Shown here: positions 7,469-15,532 of the stretch, piece after piece
Numbering within the stretch: position 1 is the stretch's first letter
Layout: each line of letters opens with the position of its first letter
Source of the DNA: JAGVJT01 sp964471225
GTDB lineage: Bacteria; Pseudomonadota; Gammaproteobacteria; Legionellales; Legionellaceae
DNA: 33,635 bases
Direction: 5' to 3'
NCBI GenBank assembly: GCA_964471225.1
Contig: CAYYEZ010000021.1
Location: forward strand, 1-33,635
Translations under genes and position numbers: made by a program
Notes under the pieces: model-generated
What the model was told of the DNA's origin: nothing
Seen by the model: the letters and a program-made list of their open reading frames with translations, nothing else
Database searches by the model: none

Positions 7469-7510
7469 AGATTTTCTTCCGCTCAGAGAAATCCGTGCGG
7501 AAGAAAATCT
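7469..7510 (+). terminator. Strong hairpin terminator after the outer-membrane protein gene
   Basis: A perfect 14-bp inverted repeat (7469-7482 with 7497-7510) encloses a 14-base loop just after the stop codon. The sequence beyond is TCTCC then AATTTTATTG, so the U-tract is moderate. The remaining bases to 7726 are AT-rich and hold no gene I can see; a weak TAGAAT (7692-7697) might serve carB as a -10 box. Confidence 0.7.
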
Positions 7511-7726
7511 CTCCTAATTTTATTGTAGCTATCAAGCCACAATAACTTTTCACTGTTTGATTATTTATAATGTTATCTTTCTATCCATAAAAATTTATAT
7601 CACTACTCTAGCAATATAAACCATTTTTCCTTCTTAATTTTTCATAGCTTATTCTTCAAAAATCTGTCTATTCATAAAATCGAAAACCCTATAGAATAAA
7701 CCACCTTATCTTCATGTGGTGCTGAG

Positions 7727-10700
7727 ATGCCAAAACGAACCGACCTCCAATCCATCCTTATCTTGGGCGCAGGGCCTATCGTCATCGGACAAGCTGGTGA
7801 ATTTGACTATTCAGGTACACAGGCTGTGCGAGCATTGAAGCAAGAAGGTTATCGTATCATTTTAGTTAATTCGAATCCTGCTACGATTATGACGGATCCT
7901 GATTTAGCTGATGCAACTTATATTGAGCCGATTCTTTGGCCTGAAATAGCGAGTATCATTGAAAAAGAACGCCCTGATGCACTCCTGCCAACTATGGGCG
8001 GACAGACCGCTTTAAATTGTGCTCTTGATTTAGTAAGAGAGGGTATCTTAGACAAATATCATGTGGAATTGATTGGTGCGACTAAAGATGCGATTGATAA
8101 AGCCGAAGATCGCGAGAAATTTCGTCAGTTGATGAAAAAAATTGGTCTTGAAATGCCACGATCTGCCATTGCACATAGCTTGGAGGAGGCTTTTTCTGTA
8201 CAAGCTCATCTAGGTTTTCCAACGATCATTCGTCCTTCTTTTACTATGGGCGGCAGTGGTGGTGGGATTGCTTATAATCGAGAAGAATTCGAAGAAATCT
8301 GCACACAAGGTTTAGCTTTATCGCCAACACATGAATTGTTGCTCGATGAGTCCATTTTAGGTTGGAAGGAATTTGAAATGGAGGTTGTTCGAGATAAAAA
8401 AGATAATTGTATTATTGTATGTTCTATCGAAAATTTTGATCCTATGGGTGTCCATACAGGCGATTCGATTACGATTGCTCCTGCTCAAACATTAACGGAT
8501 AAAGAATACCAACGTATGCGCAATGCCTCTATAGCAGTGCTGCGTGCAGTGGGGGTTGAAACCGGTGGCGCTAATGTTCAGTTCGCGGTTAATCCTGAAG
8601 ATGGACGTTTGTTGGTGATTGAAATGAATCCGCGTGTCTCAAGAAGTTCTGCACTTGCTTCGAAAGCGACCGGATTCCCCATCGCAAAAATTGCAGCGAA
8701 ACTTGCTGTGGGTTATACCTTAGATGAGTTGACTAACGAGATTACGGGGCATCAAACGCCTGCTTCATTTGAGCCAACCATTGATTATGTGGTCACAAAA
8801 ATTCCACGCTTTAACTTCGATAAATTTCCAGAGACAAGTCCTTCACTTTCTACACAGATGAAATCTGTCGGTGAAGTCATGGCGATTGGTGAAACATTTC
8901 AGGCATCACTACAGAAAGCGATCCGAAGCTTAGAGATTGGACGAGATGGTTTAAGGCCGTTGGTAAAGTCGGATATTGATTTAGCAATTCTTCGAGGACT
9001 TTTACGAGATCCGACCCCTGATCGTTTGTGGTATATTGCTGATGCTTTTAGGCGAGGACTCAGTGTCGATGAAATTTATCAAGAGTCTCGAGTCGATCCT
9101 TGGTTTTTAGAGCAGATTGAGGGATTAATTCAGCTTGAGCGCTCGATTAGTGACGTGATGCTAGAAGGGCTGGATAAAGAAACGCTCAAATTATTGAAGA
9201 TGGCAGGGTTTGCTGATAGTTACTTGGCTTTTCTTTTAAAATGCACCGAAACAGAGGTTCGAGAGAAGCGTTTGTCACTTCATCTTCGCCCTGCTTATAA
9301 ACGTATCGATTCTTGTGCCGGCGAATTTCCAAGCGAAACCGCCTATCTTTATTCTTGTTATCGTCAGGAGTGTGAGGCCTTGCCCACGTCATCCAAGAAA
9401 GTATTGATTTTAGGTGGCGGGCCCAATCGAATCGGTCAAGGCATTGAATTCGATTATTGCTGTGTACATGCGACGCTCGCACTGCGTGAGGCAGGTTTTG
9501 AGACAATCATGATGAATTGTAACCCAGAAACTGTTTCCACAGATGTGGATATTTCTGACAGACTTTATTTTGAGCCGATTACCCTTGAGGATGTGCTTGA
9601 AATTGTGGCATTAGAAAAACCTATCGGTGTTTTAGTCGATTACGGTGGTCAAACCCCTTTAAAATTGGCAAAAGCATTAGAGGCTAATGGTGTTCCTATT
9701 TTGGGTACACCTCCTGATGCGATCGATCGTGCTGAGGATAGAGAGCGTTTTCAGCACGTTATTGCTCGATTAGGGTTGCACCAGCCTGCGAACGGTACGG
9801 TGCGTAGTGAGGAAGAGGCAATTTTGGTAGCGGAGGAAATTGGTTATCCTCTTGTTGTTCGTCCCTCGTATGTTTTGGGTGGGCGTGCGATGGAAATTGT
9901 GTATCATGAAGATGATTTACGACGCTATTTAAACAAAGCTGTTGCTGTATCGCATGACTCACCGGTGTTATTAGATAAATTTTTAAATGATGCGATTGAG
10001 GTTGATGTTGATGCAATATGTGATGGAAAAGATGTATTGATTGGCGCCATTATGGAGCATATTGAGCAAGCAGGAATACATTCTGGTGATTCTGCTTGTA
10101 CTTTGCCACCGTTTAGTTTAAGTACTGTCGTTCAACAAGATATCGCGGAGCAAATGCGTCTGTTAGCTTTAGAGTTGGGCGTGTGTGGTTTAGTGAATGC
10201 GCAGTTTGCAATCCAGGCGGATGATATTTATGTGTTGGAAGTCAATCCTCGTGCATCAAGAACCGTACCTTTTGTATCTAAGGCCACAGGTCTTCCTTTG
10301 GCAAAAATAGCGGCACGCTGTAAAATTGGCATGAGTCTAGAGCAACAGGGATTGTTACAAAGACGATGGAGTCCAAATTTTTATTCCATTAAACTCCCTG
10401 TATTTCCTTTTATTAAATTTTCTGGTGTAGATTCTATTTTGGGACCCGAGATGAAATCGACAGGAGAGGTAATGGGGATTGCGAAACGCTTCGGACAAGC
10501 GTATTGTAAAGCACAGCTTGGTGCGGGAGCAAATATTACTAAGCGTAAGCGTGCTTTTTTGTCTGTTCGAGACGCGGATAAGACACGGATTGGTGAGATT
10601 GCAAAACGCTTAATTGATCTTGGTTTTGAGCTTGTAGCAACCCGCGGAACCGCGATGGTATTACAAGCAGCTGGGATTGACTGTCGACGTATTTTTAAAG

Positions 10701-10957
10701 TTGCTGAGGGTCGGCCACATATTGTAGATTATATCAAAAACAGCGATATTGATTTTATTGTGAATACAACAGAGGGCAGGCAGGCAATAGCGGATTCCTT
10801 TGCTATTCGGCGAAATGCGTTGCAATGTAAAGTGAGTTATACGACCACCTTATCTGGCGCAGAAGCAGCTTGTCTTGCGATGAAGTATGAAGACAGAAAA
10901 ACTGTCACGCGATTACAAGATTTATGGGAGAGAGACGTATGCAAAAACATCCAATGA
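7727..10957 (+). CDS. carB: Carbamoyl-phosphate synthase, large subunit
   Basis: 1076 residues, the full usual length. The enzyme makes carbamoyl phosphate from bicarbonate, ATP and ammonia (from glutamine through CarA) for pyrimidines and arginine. The internal duplication is clear: LILGAGPIVIGQAGEFDYSG near the start and LILGGGPNRIGQGIEFDY near residue 560 open the two ATP-grasp halves. Each half contains its own PSF/PSY...GG loop and E-x-NPR metal site (EMNPRVSRSS and EVNPRASRT). An oligomerisation region lies between them, and the last ~140 residues form the allosteric MGS-like domain. The partner carA is not upstream, where an outer-membrane protein gene sits instead. The last 19 bases overlap greA, an arrangement common in gammaproteobacteria. 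Confidence 0.98.
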   Translation: MPKRTDLQSILILGAGPIVIGQAGEFDYSGTQAVRALKQEGYRIILVNSNPATIMTDPDLADATYIEPILWPEIASIIEKERPDALLPTMGGQTALNCALDLVREGILDKYHVELIGATKDAIDKAEDREKFRQLMKKIGLEMPRSAIAHSLEEAFSVQAHLGFPTIIRPSFTMGGSGGGIAYNREEFEEICTQGLALSPTHELLLDESILGWKEFEMEVVRDKKDNCIIVCSIENFDPMGVHTGDSITIAPAQTLTDKEYQRMRNASIAVLRAVGVETGGANVQFAVNPEDGRLLVIEMNPRVSRSSALASKATGFPIAKIAAKLAVGYTLDELTNEITGHQTPASFEPTIDYVVTKIPRFNFDKFPETSPSLSTQMKSVGEVMAIGETFQASLQKAIRSLEIGRDGLRPLVKSDIDLAILRGLLRDPTPDRLWYIADAFRRGLSVDEIYQESRVDPWFLEQIEGLIQLERSISDVMLEGLDKETLKLLKMAGFADSYLAFLLKCTETEVREKRLSLHLRPAYKRIDSCAGEFPSETAYLYSCYRQECEALPTSSKKVLILGGGPNRIGQGIEFDYCCVHATLALREAGFETIMMNCNPETVSTDVDISDRLYFEPITLEDVLEIVALEKPIGVLVDYGGQTPLKLAKALEANGVPILGTPPDAIDRAEDRERFQHVIARLGLHQPANGTVRSEEEAILVAEEIGYPLVVRPSYVLGGRAMEIVYHEDDLRRYLNKAVAVSHDSPVLLDKFLNDAIEVDVDAICDGKDVLIGAIMEHIEQAGIHSGDSACTLPPFSLSTVVQQDIAEQMRLLALELGVCGLVNAQFAIQADDIYVLEVNPRASRTVPFVSKATGLPLAKIAARCKIGMSLEQQGLLQRRWSPNFYSIKLPVFPFIKFSGVDSILGPEMKSTGEVMGIAKRFGQAYCKAQLGAGANITKRKRAFLSVRDADKTRIGEIAKRLIDLGFELVATRGTAMVLQAAGIDCRRIFKVAEGRPHIVDYIKNSDIDFIVNTTEGRQAIADSFAIRRNALQCKVSYTTTLSGAEAACLAMKYEDRKTVTRLQDLWERDVCKNIQ

Positions 10958-11418
10958 CACCAGAGGGTGCCGAAACACTAAAAAATGAATTATATCGTTT
11001 AAAATCGATTGAAAGACCTCGTATTATTGAGGCGATTGCGACTGCCCGTGCGCACGGCGATTTGAAAGAAAATGCCGAGTATCATGCGGCACGTGAGCAG
11101 CAAAGTTTCAATGAGGGGCGTATTATTGAGCTAGAAGCGAAGCTCTCGAATGTACAAATCATTGATGTTCGAAAAATGCCAAATCAAGGTAAAGTAATTT
11201 TTGGATCTGTTGTTACGCTATGTAATGTAGGCTCAGGAGAAGAAATTACCTATCAGCTCGTTGGTGTGGATGAGGCTGATCTTAAACTCAACAAAATTTC
11301 CTTTAGTTCACCTATAGGACGCGCTGTGATTGCGAAGCAAGTCGGGGATAGTGTGATGGTTGAGACACCTGGAGGAATGGTTGAGTATGAGATTGTCGAA
11401 GTGAGTTATGAATATTAG
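10939..11418 (+). CDS. greA: Transcription elongation factor GreA
   Basis: 159 residues. GreA binds the RNA polymerase secondary channel and stimulates cleavage of backtracked RNA. The N-terminal coiled coil carries the diagnostic ARAHGDLKENAEYHAAREQQ segment, including the acidic tip residues (D and E of GDLKENAE), followed by RIIELEAKLSN. The C-terminal FKBP-like domain has SPIGRAVIAKQVGD. The start at 10939 is chosen because it gives the standard length and has GGGAGAGAGA just upstream; an ATG at 10924 would add five residues. It overlaps the end of carB by 19 bases and is very likely cotranscribed with it. The next gene is convergent, with 12 bases between the stop codons. Confidence 0.97.
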   Translation: MQKHPMTPEGAETLKNELYRLKSIERPRIIEAIATARAHGDLKENAEYHAAREQQSFNEGRIIELEAKLSNVQIIDVRKMPNQGKVIFGSVVTLCNVGSGEEITYQLVGVDEADLKLNKISFSSPIGRAVIAKQVGDSVMVETPGGMVEYEIVEVSYEY

Positions 11419-11430
11419 CGTGTAAGCAAA

Positions 11431-12270
11431 CTAACTTTTTTGTCCGAAATCATTCATTAATCGTGGTAGCTCATGAAGTAGATCGCTCGCGAGCAGTCCT
11501 CGTTGGCCTTGTGAGGCGGCAACAATGTCTCCGGCCATTGCGTGTATAAAAACTCCAGCGCGTGCGGCCTGCCAGAGCGTGAGGCCTTGTGCGCTGCATC
11601 CTGCGATGATTCCTGAGAGTAAATCACCCATTCCAGGGCTTGCCATGCCGGGATTACCATGCGAACAACTAGTCAACGGTTCTTGTTCCGTCGCAATGAT
11701 AGACTCAGATCCTTTTAAGACGACAACGCCTAAATATTTTTTAACTATATTGAGTGCCGCCTTAATTCTGTCTTGTTGAACTGTTTCAGTGCTACATCCA
11801 AGCAGCCTTGCAGCTTCGCCTGGATGGGGCGTTAAGATCCAGTTTTTTAAAGGGGTATATTGAGATCGTGCTAACCAATTTAATCCATCTGCATCAATGA
11901 TTTTAGGTGTAGGCTCCGCCACGATGGCATCAAAAAGTTGTTTAGACCATGCGCTTTGTCCGAGTCCAGGCCCCAAAACAATCACTGTTGCCTTTTTGAT
12001 TATTGCTTTTATTGTTGTATCAAGTGTATCAACGCCATAGCAAATGAGCTCTGGCCGACCAGCAGTCAGCGTCGATGCATGAGCCGGATGAGTCAATACA
12101 GTGACTAGGCCTGCGCCAGTTCGTAGTGCGCCTTCCGCAGCAAGACGAACTGAGCCTGGCATACCCACATCTCCACCTACTACCAGGACATGACCAAAAA
12201 GTCCTTTGTGTGAGTTAATGGGTCTTGTCCCGAACCAAGTATGAATTTCTTTTAAAGTAAGCTCTGGCAT
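11431..12270 (-). CDS. nnrD: ADP/ATP-dependent NAD(P)H-hydrate dehydratase (stand-alone C-terminal YjeF domain)
   Basis: 279 residues. It repairs hydrated NADH and NADPH by ATP/ADP-driven dehydration. The ribokinase-like fold is recognisable from HKGLFGHVLVVGGD and GSVRLAAEGALRTGAG near the N-terminus, then LGPGLGQ, TPHPGEAARLLG, VVLKGSESII and GNPGMASPGMGDLLSGIIAG. In the last of these, GMGD replaces the more usual GTGD of the catalytic loop; the Asp is kept. The N-terminal epimerase domain (NnrE), fused to it in E. coli, is absent, so the epimerase must be elsewhere or missing. It begins 11 bases after the phosphatase gene and shares that gene's promoter. Confidence 0.9.
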   Translation of the reverse strand: MPELTLKEIHTWFGTRPINSHKGLFGHVLVVGGDVGMPGSVRLAAEGALRTGAGLVTVLTHPAHASTLTAGRPELICYGVDTLDTTIKAIIKKATVIVLGPGLGQSAWSKQLFDAIVAEPTPKIIDADGLNWLARSQYTPLKNWILTPHPGEAARLLGCSTETVQQDRIKAALNIVKKYLGVVVLKGSESIIATEQEPLTSCSHGNPGMASPGMGDLLSGIIAGCSAQGLTLWQAARAGVFIHAMAGDIVAASQGQRGLLASDLLHELPRLMNDFGQKS

Positions 12271-12281
12271 CAGAGTTCAGA

Positions 12282-12956
12282 CTAAGGAATATAGTAGTGA
12301 GGGTTCGGAAGCTTGAACGTTCTCATTGCATGACCACCTAACAAGTCACTTTGCTGATCGCCAATCGAGGCAACGATTTTATATCCTTTTTGTTCAATAA
12401 TGGCTCTTACGCGTGATTTAAAAGGAATAATTGAGGAACGTTTATAAGAGGCTGGCTTGTAATACACTGCAGTCCATTGCTTGAAGCCTTCATTCTTAAG
12501 ATTTTTTTCGGTTGCTTTTTTGATCTCGTCGGTTCGTCCTGTGATAAAAAAGACGGCAATATGATGCTTAAGCGCATCTTGATATAATTCACGTGTTGCA
12601 TTCAGCGCCGGTTGGTCGGCTTTGAGTTGTGCTTGCTTGAATTGATCGAGTGTTGCGCAATATTTGTTTTCTTTCATGAGGGGATAATTTGATAAACTCG
12701 TTTCGTCAATATCGAGTACAAGTGCTAATTTCTTAGGCGTTTTGGAGGTTTCATTTTGTGTGGCAACTTGATCAATAAATGCTTGTGCTTCTTTAATGAC
12801 TGTTGAAAACTCTTTACTATATTGGCCTGATGCGTGATATGTGGCAATTTCTTCTTTAAGCTGGCCAAGGTTTGCCGGTTCGGCGAAAGATTTTGCACCA
12901 ATGAATAAAGCACAAACTAAGGCGAAAAGAGTATTAATAGTGATTTGAGGATTCAT
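12282..12956 (-). CDS. Exported HAD-family acid phosphatase (class B / subfamily IIIB type)
   Basis: 224 residues from the ATG at 12956, with GAAGG five bases upstream; a TTG at 12968 is in frame but lacks this spacing. A signal peptide ends at about residue 25 (AKSFA), so the enzyme is periplasmic or secreted. HAD motif I is DIDET (82-86) with both catalytic aspartates, motif II is FFITGR, and motif III/IV includes the SIGDQQSDLLGG segment. This matches the acid phosphatase family PF03767 (plant vegetative storage protein, lipoprotein e(P4), class B phosphatases). No lipobox cysteine is seen. The probable role is dephosphorylation of nucleotides or other phosphomonoesters outside the cytoplasm. 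It heads a two-gene operon with nnrD, which has no obvious functional tie. Confidence 0.85.
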   Translation of the reverse strand: MNPQITINTLFALVCALFIGAKSFAEPANLGQLKEEIATYHASGQYSKEFSTVIKEAQAFIDQVATQNETSKTPKKLALVLDIDETSLSNYPLMKENKYCATLDQFKQAQLKADQPALNATRELYQDALKHHIAVFFITGRTDEIKKATEKNLKNEGFKQWTAVYYKPASYKRSSIIPFKSRVRAIIEQKGYKIVASIGDQQSDLLGGHAMRTFKLPNPHYYIP

Positions 12957-12987
12957 AAAAACCTTCAATCTTAATCAAGGGTGATTG

Positions 12988-13015
12988 ATTATAAAGTGAA
13001 TGTAGGGCTTGTCAA
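12988..13015 (-). promoter_or_regulatory. Full-consensus sigma70 promoter for the phosphatase-nnrD operon
   Basis: On the minus strand, TTGACA (13015-13010) is separated by 16 bases from TATAAT (12993-12988). Both hexamers are perfect matches. Transcription would start near 12981, leaving about 25 untranslated bases before the ATG at 12956. Constitutive, strong expression is expected. Confidence 0.8.
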
Positions 13016-13163
13016 TAAACTACCTCTTATATCACCTGCACCTTTCGTATGATTGTGGCGTTATAAATTCTTCTGCGGTGCTCATTGACTTGCGTAAACT
13101 TTGCTCTTGGAAACGTTTGTGTCTTGTGCTCAATCAAAATTCACAGGCTATGCAACAGCGCTA

Positions 13164-13358
13164 CTAAAATTTCAACCAAAGACGCTCATGGCAGTAATAC
13201 AGCACGATTTTGCTGAACATTTCGAGTGCCCCCACATAAAAAGACGTACTCCACTCATGTGTAAAAATAAATACAGCAACCATGGTAGCCAGGGTGCCAA
13301 AGATTCGCCAGCTTACGGCTTTAAGTAAACTTTTAACACGTGAATCAGCGACCATCAT
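13164..13358 (-). CDS. Small DUF2061 membrane protein
   Basis: 64 residues. The sequence fits DUF2061: a SLLKAVSWRIFGTLATMVAVFIFT helix region beginning about residue 9, then a glycine and KIVLYYCHERLW near the end, giving one or two membrane passes. This family is repeatedly found next to sulfate-activation genes (cysC, cysN, sat), though its biochemical role is not known to me. The gene overlaps the 3' end of the PAPS synthase gene by 14 bases and shares its operon, which supports it being real and linked to sulfate activation. An opposing open frame covers the same bases but has no support. Confidence 0.78.
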   Translation of the reverse strand: MMVADSRVKSLLKAVSWRIFGTLATMVAVFIFTHEWSTSFYVGALEMFSKIVLYYCHERLWLKF

Positions 13359-14955
13359 ACAGCTCCATAATCAAATCAATAGCCTCAGAAATAGTCAAAT
13401 GTGTGGTGTCGAGCCTCAAATTTGGATGTTGTGGTGTTTCGTAAGGAGCGCTAATGCCGGTGAACTCTGAAATTTCACCTCGTTCTGCTTTTTCATAGAG
13501 TCCTTTGACGTCTCGTGATTTACAGGTTGCAAGAGGCGTTGCGACGTGAATTTCAATAAATCGACCTTGCTCACTAATAAGGGATTGCATGAACTCTCGT
13601 GTTTTTTGATAAGGTGCGATAGCTGCAATGATTGCAATCCCTCGGTGCTTTGTGATTTCTGACGCGACGTAGGCGACACGCTCAAGATGTGTATTTCTGT
13701 CTGACTGACTAAACCCGAGCTCATTTGATAAATGTTTTCTTAAAATATCACCGTCTAATAGTGTCACTGTACGTGTTGTGGTTTCTTGTAATCTTGCCTT
13801 TAAGGCGAGTGCTAATGTTGATTTTCCTGCTCCAGAAAGTCCTGTAAATAGGAAAGTGACCCCCTGTTTTAAGCGAGCAGGGTAGGCTTCGCCAAGAATC
13901 ATGCTAATTTCAGGGAAGGTGAACCACTCTGGAATAGGTAGACCTAGTGCTAAATGTTTTCGTAGCTCTGTACCGGATAGTTCCTGGATTGCTGAAGTGT
14001 CTTCGACTTCATTGATTGTGACAAAGTGTTGGCGGTTTTTGTCAAACACAACCGCAGGATAAGCCACAGGGACGATGCCTATTTCTTCGCTGTGCTTTAA
14101 AAGTAATGTTTGTGCTGCATAAGGTTCATAAAAATCTGGACCAAGGCCTGCGTGATCTCGCCCAATGATGAAATGTGTTGCACCATAATTTTTACGGATA
14201 ATCGCGTGCCATAAGGCTTCTTTAGGGCCTGCCATACGCATCGCTAAAGGTAGCAAACTAAGTTGTACACCTAAATTTTTGTATCTTTTTAAGATTTCAA
14301 TATAACATTTCACTCGGGTGATATAATCGACATCGTCAGGCTTTGTCATGCCAACGACAGGATGAATAAGCAGATTCGCGCCCACCTCAGTTGCTGCACG
14401 CAACGTGAGCTCAAAGTGCGCGCGATGCATGGGGTTACGCGTTTGAAAAGCGATAATTTTATCCCAACCCAACAATTTAAACTGTGCTTTAAGTGTTTCT
14501 GGTGTGTGTCTGAAAGAGGTAAAATCCGCATGGTGAGGTAAGTTAATCGCCGTAAGCGGCCCACCGATGTACCAATCGTGTGTTTGGTGATGAAGATAAT
14601 AAACGCCGGGATGCTTTTCGTCGCATGTTCCAAAAATAAGCTCAGCTTCGTCTTGTTTGTTAGGTCGCCAAATAGAGGTGATGTTCAGTATGGCGATAGG
14701 CGTATTATCTGGTGCTGTGAGTGTGATTTTATCATCAAGCTCAAGCGTTCTCGCAAAGGACTCTGGAATATCTAGCGTGATGGGGATCGGAAATAGGCTA
14801 CCGTCTTGCAAACGCATCGTATGACAAACGGTATCGTAATCCTCTTTTTCTAAAAAACCATTTAGGGGTGAAAAAGCACCGTTTAAGATGCATTCGACAT
14901 CACAAAGTTGCTTCTGAGTCAGCGTGAGAGATAGTCCTTTAACAAGTACGGTCAT
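13345..14955 (-). CDS. sat/cysC: Bifunctional ATP sulfurylase / APS kinase (PAPS synthase)
   Basis: 536 residues. The N-terminal ~365 residues are ATP sulfurylase (sulfate + ATP to APS), with QTRNPMHRAH (171-180), the counterpart of the Q-x-RN-P-x-H-x-x-H nucleotide motif, and GRDHAG (265-270). The C-terminal ~170 residues are APS kinase (APS to PAPS), with P-loop GLSGAGKST (372-380), DGD (401-403) and the RDVKGLYEKA segment. The N-terminus lacks about 25 residues of the usual sulfurylase start. No sulfate or PAPS reductase gene is nearby, so PAPS may serve sulfation, notably by the sulfotransferase at 4332-5183. It is transcribed away from the suf operon and is followed by the DUF2061 gene. 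Confidence 0.95.
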   Translation of the reverse strand: MTVLVKGLSLTLTQKQLCDVECILNGAFSPLNGFLEKEDYDTVCHTMRLQDGSLFPIPITLDIPESFARTLELDDKITLTAPDNTPIAILNITSIWRPNKQDEAELIFGTCDEKHPGVYYLHHQTHDWYIGGPLTAINLPHHADFTSFRHTPETLKAQFKLLGWDKIIAFQTRNPMHRAHFELTLRAATEVGANLLIHPVVGMTKPDDVDYITRVKCYIEILKRYKNLGVQLSLLPLAMRMAGPKEALWHAIIRKNYGATHFIIGRDHAGLGPDFYEPYAAQTLLLKHSEEIGIVPVAYPAVVFDKNRQHFVTINEVEDTSAIQELSGTELRKHLALGLPIPEWFTFPEISMILGEAYPARLKQGVTFLFTGLSGAGKSTLALALKARLQETTTRTVTLLDGDILRKHLSNELGFSQSDRNTHLERVAYVASEITKHRGIAIIAAIAPYQKTREFMQSLISEQGRFIEIHVATPLATCKSRDVKGLYEKAERGEISEFTGISAPYETPQHPNLRLDTTHLTISEAIDLIMELYDGR

Positions 14956-14989
14956 GTCCTAGATACGATAAAACAAGTATTTGTCTCGT

Positions 14990-15018
14990 AAGATAAAGAA
15001 TTTTTACTCACTACACAA
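14990..15018 (-). promoter_or_regulatory. Putative sigma70 promoter of the PAPS synthase operon
   Basis: On the minus strand, TTGTGT (15018-15013), a 17-base spacer and TATCTT (14995-14990) lie about 35 bases before the start codon at 14955. Each hexamer matches consensus at four positions, so this is plausible but not strong. Confidence 0.42.
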
Positions 15019-15070
15019 GAAGTTCCGTTGTTTCTTTTCTCATATCATTGTATTATCGCGTTTTTCTTAA

Positions 15071-15098
15071 TTAAGACTAAAACAGTACTCGATAAAAT
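15071..15098 (+). promoter_or_regulatory. IscR type-1-like operator overlapping the suf operon promoter
   Basis: GACTAAAACAGT (15075-15086) matches the core of the IscR type-1 box (GACT-R-WWW-Y-AGT) at every position; the flanks match less well. It overlaps a candidate promoter, TTAAGA (15071-15076), a 16-base spacer and TAAAAT (15093-15098), just before the regulator gene at 15113. This suggests autorepression of the operon by the Fe-S-loaded regulator encoded first in it. Confidence 0.5.
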
Positions 15099-15112
15099 CA
15101 GCGAGAAATGCT

Positions 15113-15532
15113 ATGCTTCGCATCAGTAAATTGGCCGACTATAGTACAGTAATTATGGTGTATTTAGCAAAAAAGCCTGAACAGTTGTCTAGCGCCCGAG
15201 ACATTGCCGCCGCCACACGTATTGCCTTACCTACTGTGAGCAAGTTGTTAAAACGTCTCATGGGGGCTTCTTTGTTAGTTTCTGTAAGAGGTACAGCGGG
15301 TGGATATCGTCTTGCTAAACATGCAAAAGACATTTCGGTGAGCGAAATTTTACACGCGTTAGACGAATCTCGTGGATTGACCGAGTGTGAGCAAACGCCA
15401 AGTGCTTGTGCGCTTCATGAGGTTTGTCATGTGCAGCATCATTGGCGTGTAATCAGTCATATCATCGAGTCGACTTTAAGCAGTGTGAGTTTGGCGACTT
15501 TAGTTTCTCCTCAAGGAATACAGCGTGGTTAA
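15113..15532 (+). CDS. Rrf2-family Fe-S-sensing regulator of the suf operon (IscR-like)
   Basis: 139 residues. The N-terminal winged helix-turn-helix (SARDIAAATRIALPTVSKLLKRL, wing at RGTAGGYRLAK) is typical of Rrf2 proteins. The loop carries three cysteines, C92, C99 and C105, spaced C-x6-C-x5-C, against C-x5-C-x5-C in E. coli IscR; these should ligate an Fe-S cluster. It matches the 'SUF system regulator, gammaproteobacterial' type found in Xanthomonas and Legionella, and is unrelated to the ArsR-like cyanobacterial SufR. It is first in the operon, overlaps sufB by 8 bases and has an IscR-like box upstream, so it probably represses its own operon when clusters are plentiful. Confidence 0.9.
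   Translation: MLRISKLADYSTVIMVYLAKKPEQLSSARDIAAATRIALPTVSKLLKRLMGASLLVSVRGTAGGYRLAKHAKDISVSEILHALDESRGLTECEQTPSACALHEVCHVQHHWRVISHIIESTLSSVSLATLVSPQGIQRG

Noticed and set aside
7511..7726. A missing small gene or carA remnant before carB
   Set aside because: The stretch is AT-rich with stops in all frames and no similarity to CarA motifs that I can see.
13101..13328. A 75-codon plus-strand open frame opposite the DUF2061 gene
   Set aside because: It has no recognisable family, no good ribosome-binding site, and lies antisense to a coupled gene of a known family.
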